From positions 84,739 through 148,738 of the forward strand of contig JAUXOK010000011.1 of assembly GCA_030682255.1 (NCBI GenBank): 64,000 bases of DNA, given 5' to 3'. This document shows positions 33,997 to 43,579 of the stretch, piece by piece. A program made the translations under genes and the position numbers. The notes below the pieces were generated by a model. It was given only the letters and a program-made list of their open reading frames with translations. It was not told where the DNA came from and did no database searches. Source of the DNA: Bacteroidota bacterium. Its GTDB lineage: Bacteria; Bacteroidota; Bacteroidia; NS11-12g; UBA955. Every line of letters starts with the position of its first letter. The stretch's first letter is position 1.

Positions 33997-35004
33997 ATGA
34001 AAAAAAATATCAGGGTAGTAATACCAAGGAAAGTGCTTGAGTTTTTAATTCTTTGTTTAAACATCATCACAAAAAATACAGCAGACGGCATCAACAGTGT
34101 GTTGTCTTCTATCAACATGACCGAAATGGGTACTCGTTATACTGCTGCCAATGCAGCCAACATCTTAGTTAATGAAAAGTCGAACACTAAGGAACTGGCT
34201 GTAGAAAATAGAAACATAGCTTTGGGTATTAAATCAGGCAACAGCTCTTATTTGCCAAACACCATTTTATGGTATGTTTCGAGCATCCGAGATTTTCTAT
34301 TGGGCACCTTCAAAGGCAACGAAAGGCAATTGGGCTTGTGGGGTTTTGAGGTAAACAGCTCAAAAACTGTCGTTGTGTCTCGCAGCCCACTCAAATTGTT
34401 GACCCTAGCCAGAGGAATCATTACCAAACATACTGCCGATGGGGTTGGTTCTATTTTGGAAGTTTTTGATATGACGGCTTTTGAAGATTTGTTAACTTTA
34501 GCAGAAGGCTATCAATCAGAAGCTTTAACTCTTAGCAGAGAAAAAGAATTGGAGATAGAAAAAAGAAACAATTTGATGGGTTTTGGCAAAGGCAGTAAGT
34601 CTGATGATGCTGGCACATTGCTAAAAGATGTAACGGCTGTGAGGGATGTATTGTTGGGTGTTAAAAAAGGCAGTGAACAAGAATTGGGTTTATGGGGCTT
34701 TGAGGTAAACACCAGTGCACCTCCACCAGACCCTGACCCAGAGCCATATGTCCTTTCGGGTTTAGTTACCAGTACTGTTGGTGCAACACCAATTGGCAAT
34801 GCGATGTTAACCTTCAACACCAGTATGGGTCCGTTAATGACCAACACCAACCCACTTGGTGAATACTCACTAGAAACACCCATCACAGCAGATGAATCTG
34901 CCAATGTCACCATCATGGCAATGGGCTTTCAGCCCTTTGCTGCCCCAATCATGTTAACCCCTGAAGGCAGTGGTGTATTCAATTTTGAATTAACACCTGA
35001 GTAG
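33997..35004 (+). CDS. Protein with two ~110-aa internal repeats and a carboxypeptidase-regulatory-like domain
   Basis: 335 aa without a signal peptide. Residues ~10-120 and ~130-240 are homologous repeats: each starts with a hydrophobic helix and ITK(N/H)TADG, and ends with the hallmark (Q/E)LGLWGFEVN. A Pro/Asp linker (PPPDPDPEP, ~244-252) leads to a beta-sandwich domain (~253-335; YVLSGLVTSTVGATPIGNA, NPLGEYSLETPITADE) like CarboxypepD_reg. The repeat module is one I have not seen named. Transcribed with its own terminator at 35086. Confidence 0.75.
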   Translation: MKKNIRVVIPRKVLEFLILCLNIITKNTADGINSVLSSINMTEMGTRYTAANAANILVNEKSNTKELAVENRNIALGIKSGNSSYLPNTILWYVSSIRDFLLGTFKGNERQLGLWGFEVNSSKTVVVSRSPLKLLTLARGIITKHTADGVGSILEVFDMTAFEDLLTLAEGYQSEALTLSREKELEIEKRNNLMGFGKGSKSDDAGTLLKDVTAVRDVLLGVKKGSEQELGLWGFEVNTSAPPPDPDPEPYVLSGLVTSTVGATPIGNAMLTFNTSMGPLMTNTNPLGEYSLETPITADESANVTIMAMGFQPFAAPIMLTPEGSGVFNFELTPE

Positions 35005-35008
35005 GTGG

Positions 35009-35034
35009 GTGGTTAATGGTTATTAGTTAATAGT
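35009..35034 (+). repeat. Post-stop short repeat, copy 3
   Basis: TGGGTGGTTAATGGTTATTAGTTAATAG begins 5 nt after the stop at 35004. Shares a 15-mer (TGGGTGGTTAATGGT) with 40030 and the GTTATTAGTTAA core with 4540 and the minus-strand copy at ~14350. Confidence 0.6.
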
Positions 35035-35085
35035 GTAAACCCTCCCGCAGTTTACATGCGGAAAACACATAACTATTAACTACAC

Positions 35086-35117
35086 AAAAAACCGTTCGTT
35101 GAGGCGAACGGTTTTTT
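35086..35117 (+). terminator. Rho-independent terminator after the duplicated-repeat gene
   Basis: 13-bp stem AAAAAACCGTTCG/CGAACGGTTTTTT with 6-nt loop TTGAGG. It can act in both directions. The remaining sequence to 35329 is AT-rich and shows no clear element. Confidence 0.9.
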
Positions 35118-35329
35118 AATAGATTTTAGTATTATTAATTGGATGTTTTTTTAATTCTCAAAATCCAATTTTCAATTATTTTCACATAAGCAATCTTCAA
35201 TTTATATTTTTTATTGTATTAATAATGAGTTGTTTGAATTGATAACTAAATATTTTTAATAAAAAAATATTGTTTATATAAATATTTTATGTTTAATTTG
35301 TTTTTAAGTTTTAAATAAAACATAAAACC

Positions 35330-37687
35330 ATGAAAAAATTAATTCAAACACAGAACGTGGAGGGCGCTTGCTATGCAAATGTTTTTCCCACACAATCGTT
35401 ACTAAAACAAACGAAAACACTTCAATCTTTTATCATCTTTAAAAAGATGTTCTCACTACTAGCCATTATTTTATCTTTTGCATTGCCCTCGAAAGGGCAA
35501 ATGATTGGATGGCCTACAAGTACAACAAATCTTACTGTATCAAGTGGTACTACGCATTATGCAGATGCAGCAAGAGCCAATGTGTCAATCATTTCAGGAA
35601 GTTCTCCAGTTGTAATAACTTTTCAAAATGAAACTTCGGATTTTAATTCTACCAATTTAACAACCTCAAACCCCAATAATTATTTATTGATTATTCAGAT
35701 GGAGGGACCAACAGCAGGCAGACATGAGAGAATTTTAATTAACAACATAAATTTTACAACTAAAGAAATTGAGGTAAATGTAGCTGCTCTAAATCATATT
35801 TATAGTACAATCAATAAAGTTCAAATAGTTAAAGTTGAAATTTATGATGAAGTAACTTTAAATGACGGGGGTAAAATCACTTGTTCAAAATATGATAGAA
35901 CCAATGGTCATGGTGGTGTATTGCCTATGATTATGAATTTATTCACTATAAATGGTGGAGCTGTTGATGCTTCAGGCAAAGGATTTGATTGTAATCAAAC
36001 CATGGGAGTTGCAGGAACAGGAGCAGCCAACAACCCTTGGACAGTTGGAGCAGGATCTTTTGGACCTGTTAATACAGCCCCTTATCATACATTTCCAACC
36101 ACTCCTGGAACTTATGGAACAGGTGGACAAAGTGGAGAAGCTGCAAATAATACTGGTAGTTCTGGAACAAATAGCAGTTATACAATTCCTTATGCAGGCA
36201 CTTTTGTTACACCCATAAATCCCAACATATTAACGCTTGGCAAATGGGGAATTTTAAACTCTACTCATAAAGCAGGTGATGGTGGTGGTGGTGGTGGTGA
36301 AGGTGGAGATGGCGGAGAATCTAATTCCATTTGCTCAAATGGTTCAGGAGCTCCTGGTCAACTAGGCGAGGATGGACAAGCAGGAGGAGATGCAGGAAAG
36401 GCTGGTGCTGGTGGAGGTATCATACTTTTTAAAATTAGAGATAATTTAGTTAACAATGCATTTTTAGGTATTCCTAGAATATATTCTAATGGAGAAAATG
36501 GATGGGCAGGGAGAGCAGGAAAAGGCGGAGGAGCAACAGGTGGAGCAGGAGGATTAGGAAGCCTTGGCTGTTGTGATGCAGGAGCTTTATATTACAGTGG
36601 TCCCAATGGTGGATATGGCGACCCAGGTATTGGGGCTGGCGGTGGCTCAGGAGGAGACGGAGGCGGGCCTGGCACAATTTGGTTTAAATTTATGGGAGCT
36701 GTTCCTCCTTCAGTTACACCACCGCTATTTAGGGTTTGGGGTGGTAAAGGCGGTAAAGGTGGTAATGGGTCTGTTGGCATACCAACAAATACTCAATTTA
36801 CAAGCACATTTGATGAACCTTGTGTAACTTGGAGCAGTGGAGGAACGGGAAGCGGTGATGATACAATTTGTAATTGTGAAGAAACTTTTAGAATTTTTAG
36901 AGAGATGAATACAGTTTTAAGTGCAATTAACTATAACTTTGGAGGGACTGGAAATAGTGCTCAATGGAAACAATACAACAGTGTTTTATATGCCACAGAA
37001 AATGGCATAAATTACAAATGTCCTTTGCAAGAAAAACTTGATTGCAAATTGATTTTTGATAAATTTGTAGGCAATGTGTCTTTCGAGCCTTTAACAACAG
37101 AAGCAATAGATTTAGGTTCAGCATTAAGTAATAGCAATTGGAAATGGTTATCCACTCCTAATGATTTAGAATTGATAGAATACCATCCATCTTCTACTTT
37201 TGATGGCTACTTAGAAGACCTAAGCAGCCCTGATTTAGAAAAATGTTATGAAGTAGGTTGTTATCCAACGGATTTATATGGTGATGTTATTGGAGCTATT
37301 TCTGGTCCTGATGGCAGCGATGGCTCAGATGCTTATAACGGAACGATTAATACCAATGGCACAGACCCCACTAGCAATGCAAATGCTCAAGGCAATGCCC
37401 CAGTTCCAAACGAAGAAACAAGTATTGATGAAAACAAATTATCAACCATCAAAATTTATCCTAATCCTGTAAATGATTTTATTAATATTGATTGGACTAA
37501 TGCATATCAAAACATCTCATATACAATAATGTCTGTTGACGGAAAAGTAATTTTATCATCAAATATTATTAATTCAGGCAACCTTAAAACCAAAATTAAC
37601 GTCTCTACGTTAAGTGAAGGCATCTATTTTATAAGTTTTAAATTAGATGGCGTAACGCATCAGCAGGTTACTTTCACTAAACAATAG
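35330..37687 (+). CDS. Gly-rich T9SS type A surface protein
   Basis: 785 aa. The signal peptide appears after a ~40-residue leader (hydrophobic LLAIILSFALP, ~43-53, with cleavage near GQ), so the true start may be the ATG at 35447 instead of 35330. Residues ~195-485 are Gly-rich with collagen-like and GGGGG blocks around GDGGGGGGEGG and several Cys. The C-terminal ~80 residues (IKIYPNPVNDFINIDW...) form a type A T9SS sorting domain, so it is exported across the outer membrane. Likely cell-surface structural or adhesive protein; no enzymatic motif seen. A hairpin follows, and the next T9SS gene begins within 4 nt. Confidence 0.8.
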   Translation: MKKLIQTQNVEGACYANVFPTQSLLKQTKTLQSFIIFKKMFSLLAIILSFALPSKGQMIGWPTSTTNLTVSSGTTHYADAARANVSIISGSSPVVITFQNETSDFNSTNLTTSNPNNYLLIIQMEGPTAGRHERILINNINFTTKEIEVNVAALNHIYSTINKVQIVKVEIYDEVTLNDGGKITCSKYDRTNGHGGVLPMIMNLFTINGGAVDASGKGFDCNQTMGVAGTGAANNPWTVGAGSFGPVNTAPYHTFPTTPGTYGTGGQSGEAANNTGSSGTNSSYTIPYAGTFVTPINPNILTLGKWGILNSTHKAGDGGGGGGEGGDGGESNSICSNGSGAPGQLGEDGQAGGDAGKAGAGGGIILFKIRDNLVNNAFLGIPRIYSNGENGWAGRAGKGGGATGGAGGLGSLGCCDAGALYYSGPNGGYGDPGIGAGGGSGGDGGGPGTIWFKFMGAVPPSVTPPLFRVWGGKGGKGGNGSVGIPTNTQFTSTFDEPCVTWSSGGTGSGDDTICNCEETFRIFREMNTVLSAINYNFGGTGNSAQWKQYNSVLYATENGINYKCPLQEKLDCKLIFDKFVGNVSFEPLTTEAIDLGSALSNSNWKWLSTPNDLELIEYHPSSTFDGYLEDLSSPDLEKCYEVGCYPTDLYGDVIGAISGPDGSDGSDAYNGTINTNGTDPTSNANAQGNAPVPNEETSIDENKLSTIKIYPNPVNDFINIDWTNAYQNISYTIMSVDGKVILSSNIINSGNLKTKINVSTLSEGIYFISFKLDGVTHQQVTFTKQ

Positions 37688-37690
37688 ACA

Positions 37691-39982
37691 TTGAATAGAT
37701 ATAAAACATATAATTACAGCAAGCCTTTTCATAACCTGAAAGGGCTTGCTGTTTTGTTTTTAATATTTGTTAGTTTAAAAACACATGGGCAAGATAATTT
37801 AATTAAAAATCCAAAGTTACAAACTTATGATTTTAGTAAATATCCTAGCGTGTCTCAAATGATACAATATCATTATTACAATTGGCAAACTTGTAAGGAT
37901 TGGTTTTGCCCTAACCCTTATGCTGCAATTTTATATTATTACAATATCGAAATTCCTGTTCAATATCAAATACCCAATTATGTGGATTCTTGCGTTTCAA
38001 TTTATTATCATAATAGAAGAGGGGAAGCTTGTCCAGGTTGTAGAGATGTATCGACTGAGTTAAGCTGCAACAGAACTTGTGATGAATCAGTGATGATACC
38101 ACCAATTCTTAAAGATTCATACTTTGAAACCTTTACAAATGTTGATGATTCACTTTTAAGTTATGTAAAATCAAATAACTTAAGAAATTACATTGATATC
38201 AACCCTAGTATCATGTATGGCACTAGCAGACAATACATGTCGACTGAACTCAAACAGCCTTTAATCGTTGGGCAAACGTATGTTTTTAAGTTTGATATTG
38301 CCTACACTGCAGGTAGAGTTTCAAATTTATTTGGTGCTGCTTTTACTACTTACAAGCCAATTCAAAAAACCAACGAACGCCTTAATATCAAACCCCAATA
38401 TCAACAGACCGAAGGGGTAGAAAGTCGGTTTTATCAAACTGTTACGTATACTTTTGTGGCAGATAGTGCCTATCGCTTTTTAACACTTGGTTGCTTCTTA
38501 AAAAATAGTGAAATTATTAAAAAAGATTATACCAAACCTTTAACTTATTATAAATTCATATCAAGAGTAAAAGTTACCAACTTTAGTTTGGTACATACAA
38601 TTATAAAACCCATTATAGCGGGTCCTCGCATTTTGTGTAAACCTCAAGTTGCTAAATATTATTCCAAAACTAATGTTAATACCCAATGGTATCAATTAGG
38701 AGATATTGCACCTATATACATTGGCGATACATTTGTAACCTACATTGCAACTACCACTACTTTAGTTGCTCAAAACAATGGCTTTTATGATACTTTCACC
38801 GTTTCTGTCTTACCCCCATTTCAAAAAATATTAAAAGACACTTTCTTCTTTACCAATAACAGTTATAATGCTGTTTATCCCAATGATGTTTTTAAAATAA
38901 ACTGGGATAATATTGCACAAGATACTTTTAAACATAAAACATATTATACCTCTGGCTATAAGTTTGCCAGAGTTGCCAACTATTATAATTGCACTTTTGA
39001 TGATAGTTTTTACCTCAAAGAAATTAATCCTGCATTTAAAATTATTGGAGATAGTTTAGCCTGTTTAGGTAATAGTTCTAATATAAAACATACTTTATCT
39101 GACAATCGCCCAATTAAATGGCAGATAAATAACAATCAATTGATAGCTTCTGATGTGTTTTTAGCAAACGATATTCTTGGCACACATAAAATCAAAGCTT
39201 GTTATGATACCATGGGCTACACTTTTTGCGATTCTCTAAATCTGATGGTAGTAGAAAAACCCAGCAGCAATCTACCTAAAACACTCGTTTTTTGCAGCAA
39301 TGCCCCTCAAGAAGTTTGTCCTGTTATTTCACCTACTACTTCTAGCTTTTCATGGTGGGATAATAGTAATATCCCCTGCAAAACATTTAATCAGCAAGGT
39401 ACATATACCCTTGCTCTAAATAATCAAGGTTGTCTTAAAACAGACACTTTAATTACTTCGGTTTTGCCTATTCCACAATTTAAGGTTTTTCAAAACGATA
39501 CGCCATGTTTAGATGGCAATCATTATACATTATTACAAATTATGCCCGACACCTTCAAAAGTTATGTTTGGCAGCCCAGTGGCGAAATGCAAAGCAATTT
39601 AAATATTAACGACACCAGTTCGCATACGGTTACGGTTACTGCCAACAACCTTTGTAGCCACACAATAAGCTATAAACCCATGAATAATTGCAAAATGTTC
39701 TTATTTGTACCAACAGCATTTTCACCCAATCAAAATGGCACAAATGATGTTTTTAAAATTCAAGGGCATTATATCCAAAATTTAGAAATGAACATTTACA
39801 ACCGCTGGGGCGAAAAAATCTTTGAAACCAATGATATTAATCAAGGTTGGGACGGCACTTACCAAGGCGAAATGGTGCAAGAAGGTATTTATTTGATTAA
39901 AATAAAAATCACCTCCATGCCTCAACTCAATGGACAAACACCACATGCTTTTTATGAAATGATGCTTAATGTGTTGAGGTAG
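37691..39982 (+). CDS. T9SS type B (gliding-associated C-terminal domain) surface protein
   Basis: 763 aa when begun at TTG 37691, 3 nt after the previous stop; no ATG lies before the hydrophobic signal-like segment (GLAVLFLIFVSLKTHGQ, ~19-34). The body is Cys- and Tyr-rich with repeated ~100-residue beta-sandwich units. The last ~95 residues (VPTAFSPNQNGTNDVF, IYNRWGEKIFE, GWDGTYQGE) are the type B T9SS domain. The signal-peptide codons lie in a terminator-like hairpin (37718-37750). Likely surface adhesin. Downstream 39983-40380 is AT-rich; it contains a post-stop repeat copy and no other gene I can support. Confidence 0.8.
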   Translation: MNRYKTYNYSKPFHNLKGLAVLFLIFVSLKTHGQDNLIKNPKLQTYDFSKYPSVSQMIQYHYYNWQTCKDWFCPNPYAAILYYYNIEIPVQYQIPNYVDSCVSIYYHNRRGEACPGCRDVSTELSCNRTCDESVMIPPILKDSYFETFTNVDDSLLSYVKSNNLRNYIDINPSIMYGTSRQYMSTELKQPLIVGQTYVFKFDIAYTAGRVSNLFGAAFTTYKPIQKTNERLNIKPQYQQTEGVESRFYQTVTYTFVADSAYRFLTLGCFLKNSEIIKKDYTKPLTYYKFISRVKVTNFSLVHTIIKPIIAGPRILCKPQVAKYYSKTNVNTQWYQLGDIAPIYIGDTFVTYIATTTTLVAQNNGFYDTFTVSVLPPFQKILKDTFFFTNNSYNAVYPNDVFKINWDNIAQDTFKHKTYYTSGYKFARVANYYNCTFDDSFYLKEINPAFKIIGDSLACLGNSSNIKHTLSDNRPIKWQINNNQLIASDVFLANDILGTHKIKACYDTMGYTFCDSLNLMVVEKPSSNLPKTLVFCSNAPQEVCPVISPTTSSFSWWDNSNIPCKTFNQQGTYTLALNNQGCLKTDTLITSVLPIPQFKVFQNDTPCLDGNHYTLLQIMPDTFKSYVWQPSGEMQSNLNINDTSSHTVTVTANNLCSHTISYKPMNNCKMFLFVPTAFSPNQNGTNDVFKIQGHYIQNLEMNIYNRWGEKIFETNDINQGWDGTYQGEMVQEGIYLIKIKITSMPQLNGQTPHAFYEMMLNVLR
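37718..37761 (+). terminator. Terminator-like hairpin inside the 5' end of the T9SS type B gene
   Basis: 14-bp stem 37718-37731 (AGCAAGCCTTTTCA) with 37737-37750 (TGAAAGGGCTTGCT), one T:G pair, 5-nt loop, then GTTTTGTTTTTAAT. It ends transcription of the Gly-rich gene or attenuates read-through into the next gene. Confidence 0.65.
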
Positions 39983-40026
39983 AATAGAATAGAAATGATA
40001 AATAAATTCAAAATTAACGCCAGTGT

Positions 40027-40050
40027 TAGTTGGGTGGTTAATGGTAAGGT
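40027..40050 (+). repeat. Post-stop short repeat, copy 4
   Basis: TTGGGTGGTTAATGGTAAGG about 45 nt after the stop of the T9SS type B gene; shares a 15-mer with the copy at 35009. Confidence 0.5.
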
Positions 40051-40380
40051 TATTTGATTATATATTAGTTTACAAATTTCATTTAGATCTATTAAATAGT
40101 CCCTAGGATTTTATGATAATTATCTATATAATAAACAAATTATTTTATGATGTGAAGTTTAAATTGTTTGTATATTTGGTATAGTTTCTTTTTTACCACA
40201 AAAACAGCCCAGTGTCAATCATTCATCCTATAAAGGGAATTATTTTTTGTATGAATATTCATCTTGTTTTAAGTATTAATTTCTACAAATAAAACAAATA
40301 ATAGACTCATTTTCAAAATAACATCATTTCAATCCTTTCCCCCCACAAAACCATCCCTTTGCATTTTTGTTTCTTATCTA

Positions 40381-40848
40381 ATGAGCAGCATTTATTCTAT
40401 AACAACTGAACAAAATATTCCTTCAAATATGCAAACTATTTGGGAGTTTATGTCATCGCCAAGAAATTTAAAGACAATTACACCACCCGAAATGGGGTTT
40501 AATATTACAAGCGATACCCCAATTGATAAGATGTATCCCGGTTTGATTATTGCTTATAAAGTCAGTCCTTTGTTGGGTGTTCCAATGACTTGGGTAACTG
40601 AAATTACGCATGTCAAAGATTTAGAATATTTTGTGGATGAGCAACGTTTTGGTCCTTATTCATTTTGGCATCACAAACATTTTATTGAACCAATTCAAGG
40701 TGGCGTTAAAATGACAGATATTATTCATTACAAACTGCCACTTGGTTTTTTAGGTGATATTGCTAACTTCATTTTGGTAAAAAAACAACTGAATCAAATA
40801 TTTGAGTTCAGAAGAAAGAAACTGATTGAGTTGTTTGGAGAATTTTAG
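40381..40848 (+). CDS. SRPBCC-family ligand-binding protein
   Basis: 155 aa with a helix-grip fold: strand-helix start IYSITTEQNIPSNMQTIWEFMSSP, then central strands IAYKVSPLLGVPMTWVTEITH and the C-terminal long helix ANFILVKKQLNQIFEFRRKKL. No signal peptide. The family binds hydrophobic ligands; the specific ligand is unknown. The promoter is weakly defined (TCCCTTTG at 40354 departs from the consensus). It faces the DnaJ gene tail to tail. Confidence 0.8.
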   Translation: MSSIYSITTEQNIPSNMQTIWEFMSSPRNLKTITPPEMGFNITSDTPIDKMYPGLIIAYKVSPLLGVPMTWVTEITHVKDLEYFVDEQRFGPYSFWHHKHFIEPIQGGVKMTDIIHYKLPLGFLGDIANFILVKKQLNQIFEFRRKKLIELFGEF

Positions 40849-40860
40849 TTTTGTATTAAT

Positions 40861-41721
40861 TCAATAACTTTCAAAAACTAACTCGCTGATATTGGGGTTT
40901 ATTTTTGAGAATTTAACCCTTAGTTTAGATTTATCGTGATAGTTTTTTCCTAATATGAAATCGGTTTTTCTTAAAATTTCTTCACCATTGATTACATAAC
41001 TATAGGCAACTTGCTCACGGTCTATTGCAATTTGATTGACGATTGTATAATCAAAATAATGTTTCATATGAATGTATTTGGTTGTAGTAACCAAAGCAAA
41101 AAAGAAAATGGGCGTTGTTAGAAACAACCAAACAAAAGTTTTAACAGATTTAATGGTTTCGGGTTCTCTGCCAACAGATATATAAGATGCAAATTGTTCT
41201 TTTTTGAAATAATTATTGGCAATTAAAAAACATCCTAAACCAAATATAATAAAACCTGTGAGTGCATATAAAACATTGTAGCTTTTGAAATTAATAAACC
41301 AATTGTTGTAGGTCATTAGAAAGCCAGATAAAAAAATCAGAATTGCAAAAATCAGTCGATATTTATGTGGAAAATCATTTTCAGCTTTCAAATATTGCTG
41401 AATAATTCTGCTTTTTTTGCGTTCGTTATTAGCTTTTATTTTTTCTTTTAATTGTACTTTGGCATTTTGCTGATTAACAAATTCGGTGTCCTTGTTATAA
41501 AATTCTTTTAAAATTTGGTCATATTGGTTTTTTTGAGAAGCATTGGATAGTAAGTTATAGCCTTGGGTTACAATTTTAAAGTATTCGCCAACATTGGGGT
41601 CGCTTGGGTTTTTATCAGGATGATAAATTTTAGCCAATTGTTTGTATTTTTTTTGAATCAAATTGATGTCTGAAAACCATTCAATTCCCATAAGCTGATA
41701 ATAGTTATGTTCGATACTCAT
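40861..41721 (-). CDS. Membrane-anchored J-domain protein
   Basis: 286 aa. Residues 5-72 form a J domain with HPD at 34-36 (YHPDKNPSD), the motif that stimulates Hsp70 ATPase. A charged helix (85-120) leads to a membrane part with hydrophobic segments near 123-140, 148-166 and 195-215, then a C-terminal beta-rich tail. It probably recruits DnaK to the membrane. Divergent from the small membrane gene at 41789. Confidence 0.85.
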   Translation of the reverse strand: MSIEHNYYQLMGIEWFSDINLIQKKYKQLAKIYHPDKNPSDPNVGEYFKIVTQGYNLLSNASQKNQYDQILKEFYNKDTEFVNQQNAKVQLKEKIKANNERKKSRIIQQYLKAENDFPHKYRLIFAILIFLSGFLMTYNNWFINFKSYNVLYALTGFIIFGLGCFLIANNYFKKEQFASYISVGREPETIKSVKTFVWLFLTTPIFFFALVTTTKYIHMKHYFDYTIVNQIAIDREQVAYSYVINGEEILRKTDFILGKNYHDKSKLRVKFSKINPNISELVFESY

Positions 41722-41761
41722 TCTTAATTTAAAATTAACTTGTTGTTTAACAATAAACCAT

Positions 41762-41769
41762 TATTTTTG
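41762..41769 (+). promoter_or_regulatory. -7 box (TATTTTTG) for the 110-aa membrane gene
   Basis: Exact TAnnTTTG, 19 nt before the ATG at 41789, which supports that start over the upstream TTG. Confidence 0.55.
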
Positions 41770-41788
41770 CAATCTATTGTCCGACAGT

Positions 41789-42121
41789 ATGGAAAATAAT
41801 AATTTAAAAAACGACTCATTGCCATTTGGAAAAGCAAAATTAGTATTAGGCATATCTTCTATTATATTGTCATTTATGTCATTATTTGCAATCATTGGTT
41901 TTATAATCGGTGTTATCGCAGTTTATTTAGTTGACAAAGATAAACAAATGTTAAAACAGTTTCCAGATAATTACAGTGATGCAGCAGCAAAAAAACATAA
42001 AACTGGAACCATCTTAGCTTGGATTGGTTTTATATTATCCACGTTGTCTGCTATTGCAGTTCTATACATGTATGGGGTTTATGGCACACTTGATTTAACT
42101 CAAATCAGAGAAATGCAATAG
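41789..42121 (+). CDS. Small membrane protein with two hydrophobic segments (DUF4190-like)
   Basis: 110 aa from the ATG at 41789; a TTG four codons upstream is in frame, but it lies close to the predicted transcription start. Two membrane segments (~12-45 and ~73-97) flank a polar loop with DKDKQMLKQFPDNYSDAAAKKHKTG. The layout is like the DUF4190/CCC-motif small membrane proteins of Bacteroidota. No enzymatic function is apparent. Confidence 0.7.
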   Translation: MENNNLKNDSLPFGKAKLVLGISSIILSFMSLFAIIGFIIGVIAVYLVDKDKQMLKQFPDNYSDAAAKKHKTGTILAWIGFILSTLSAIAVLYMYGVYGTLDLTQIREMQ

Positions 42122-42139
42122 TTTTTGCATCCAACACAA

Positions 42140-42147
42140 TACTTTTG
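42140..42147 (+). promoter_or_regulatory. -7 box (TACTTTTG) for the vWA gene
   Basis: Exact TAnnTTTG, 27 nt before the TTG start at 42175. Confidence 0.5.
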
Positions 42148-42174
42148 GTACAATTTTCGTTTAGGATATAAAAG

Positions 42175-43515
42175 TTGTACAAATTTTCGTCCATATTATT
42201 TTTTTTCATGTCTTTATTTATTGGCTCTTATGGTCAAATAAATATTCAATCTAAGAAAATTGATTTAGGTACAATCGAACAATTTAATAACGACACCGTT
42301 GTTTTTTTATTCAAAAACGAAACCCCTCAAACTGTTTACCTATTAAGCACTCAGCCTGCGGATAATTATCAAATAATTACTGATAAAAAGAAAGTTATAT
42401 CAGGCGAAACCATTCAAATAGGTGTTGTTTTGTATGTTGAAAACAAAGGCAAGATTAATTATTCTATTCCAGTTTACTTCAGTCATTTAAATGACGCCAT
42501 TCTCCTTGGAATTTCCGGCAACATCAAATCTATTCACCCCAATGCCATAGATAAATGTCCATCCATAGAAAACTCAGCACCTTTGAAGATAAACCAAGTT
42601 CCTTTAAAAGTAATAGTTAAAGACAAAGAAACTTTGAAATTATTAGGTGGGGCAAAAGTTGAAGTGCAATTTAAAAACCAATCCGTATTTTGTGCCCAAG
42701 GATTTAATCAGCTGACCTATCAATGCAAATGTGATGAAGGTTTTTTAAATATCAAAGTTTCACTAAAAGGATATATTCCTCAATCTCTTAATTTCAACTT
42801 TTATAGAGAAAACAATGTTGTAGAGGTCTTTCTAGAAAAAGTACTTGTTGAAGAAAATGAAATAGATACCATTGTTAAAACCCCTCAACCAACAGAATTA
42901 ATAGTTTATGAACCAGTGGGTTTAACCAAAAAGTTGGATAATACTTTATACATGCCCAATCATTTAATTTTTGTTATTGATATCAGCGGTAGTATGAAAG
43001 ATTCTTTCAAATTGAATTTCATGAAAGCATCTATGATTGCTTTGGCAAAAGAGTTAAGATCTACTGATTATTTTACTTTGATAACTTATGCGGGTAGAGC
43101 AAAAGTTGTTTTAGAGTTTACGAGTGGCATGAATTTAGAAGACATCAAAACATCAATCGACACACTTCAAGCTAAGGGGGGGTCTTATGGTGCAGATGGT
43201 CTTTTAAATGCGTACCAAAAAGCCAATCAATACTTTATAAAAAACGCCAATAACCAAGTGTTTTTAGCTACTGATGGTTTATTTAACGGGGGCAATCTTA
43301 AAAATGAAGATTTGTACAAAATAGCAAAAAAAGAGTTTCAGAAAAATCAAATCAAACTATCTACCATTGGATTCGGGAAAGATGAAAAAGCTTTGGTGTT
43401 TTTAAAGAAATTAGCTGAAAATGGGAATGGACATTATTTAGTTATTCATCAATTACCACAAGATTTAGATGTATTGATTGAAGAAGTAAAAAAACAATCG
43501 AAAATAAGTCAATAA
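42175..43515 (+). CDS. Exported von Willebrand factor A-domain protein
   Basis: 446 aa from TTG at 42175. The next ATG (42208) would cut the signal peptide to a fragment, so TTG is preferred. Signal peptide 1-20 (ending GSYGQ). Residues ~22-120 are an Ig-like domain resembling DUF1573, followed by a CarboxypepD-like segment (~140-220; VIVKDKETLKLLGGAKVEV). From ~263 a vWA domain carries the MIDAS motif DISGSM (269-274) and later ATDGLFN. The vWA part likely binds a metal-dependent ligand on the cell surface. Confidence 0.83.
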   Translation: MYKFSSILFFFMSLFIGSYGQINIQSKKIDLGTIEQFNNDTVVFLFKNETPQTVYLLSTQPADNYQIITDKKKVISGETIQIGVVLYVENKGKINYSIPVYFSHLNDAILLGISGNIKSIHPNAIDKCPSIENSAPLKINQVPLKVIVKDKETLKLLGGAKVEVQFKNQSVFCAQGFNQLTYQCKCDEGFLNIKVSLKGYIPQSLNFNFYRENNVVEVFLEKVLVEENEIDTIVKTPQPTELIVYEPVGLTKKLDNTLYMPNHLIFVIDISGSMKDSFKLNFMKASMIALAKELRSTDYFTLITYAGRAKVVLEFTSGMNLEDIKTSIDTLQAKGGSYGADGLLNAYQKANQYFIKNANNQVFLATDGLFNGGNLKNEDLYKIAKKEFQKNQIKLSTIGFGKDEKALVFLKKLAENGNGHYLVIHQLPQDLDVLIEEVKKQSKISQ

Positions 43516-43579
43516 CTGTATTTTTTAATTGTCATATGTTAACAATTTTAAATACAAAACTAAAGCAATTCTACAATAA

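Noticed and set aside
36280..36310. GGT trinucleotide run as a possible phase-variation tract
   Set aside because: In-frame trinucleotide repeats within the Gly-rich protein change length without frameshift, and there is no sign of a switch.
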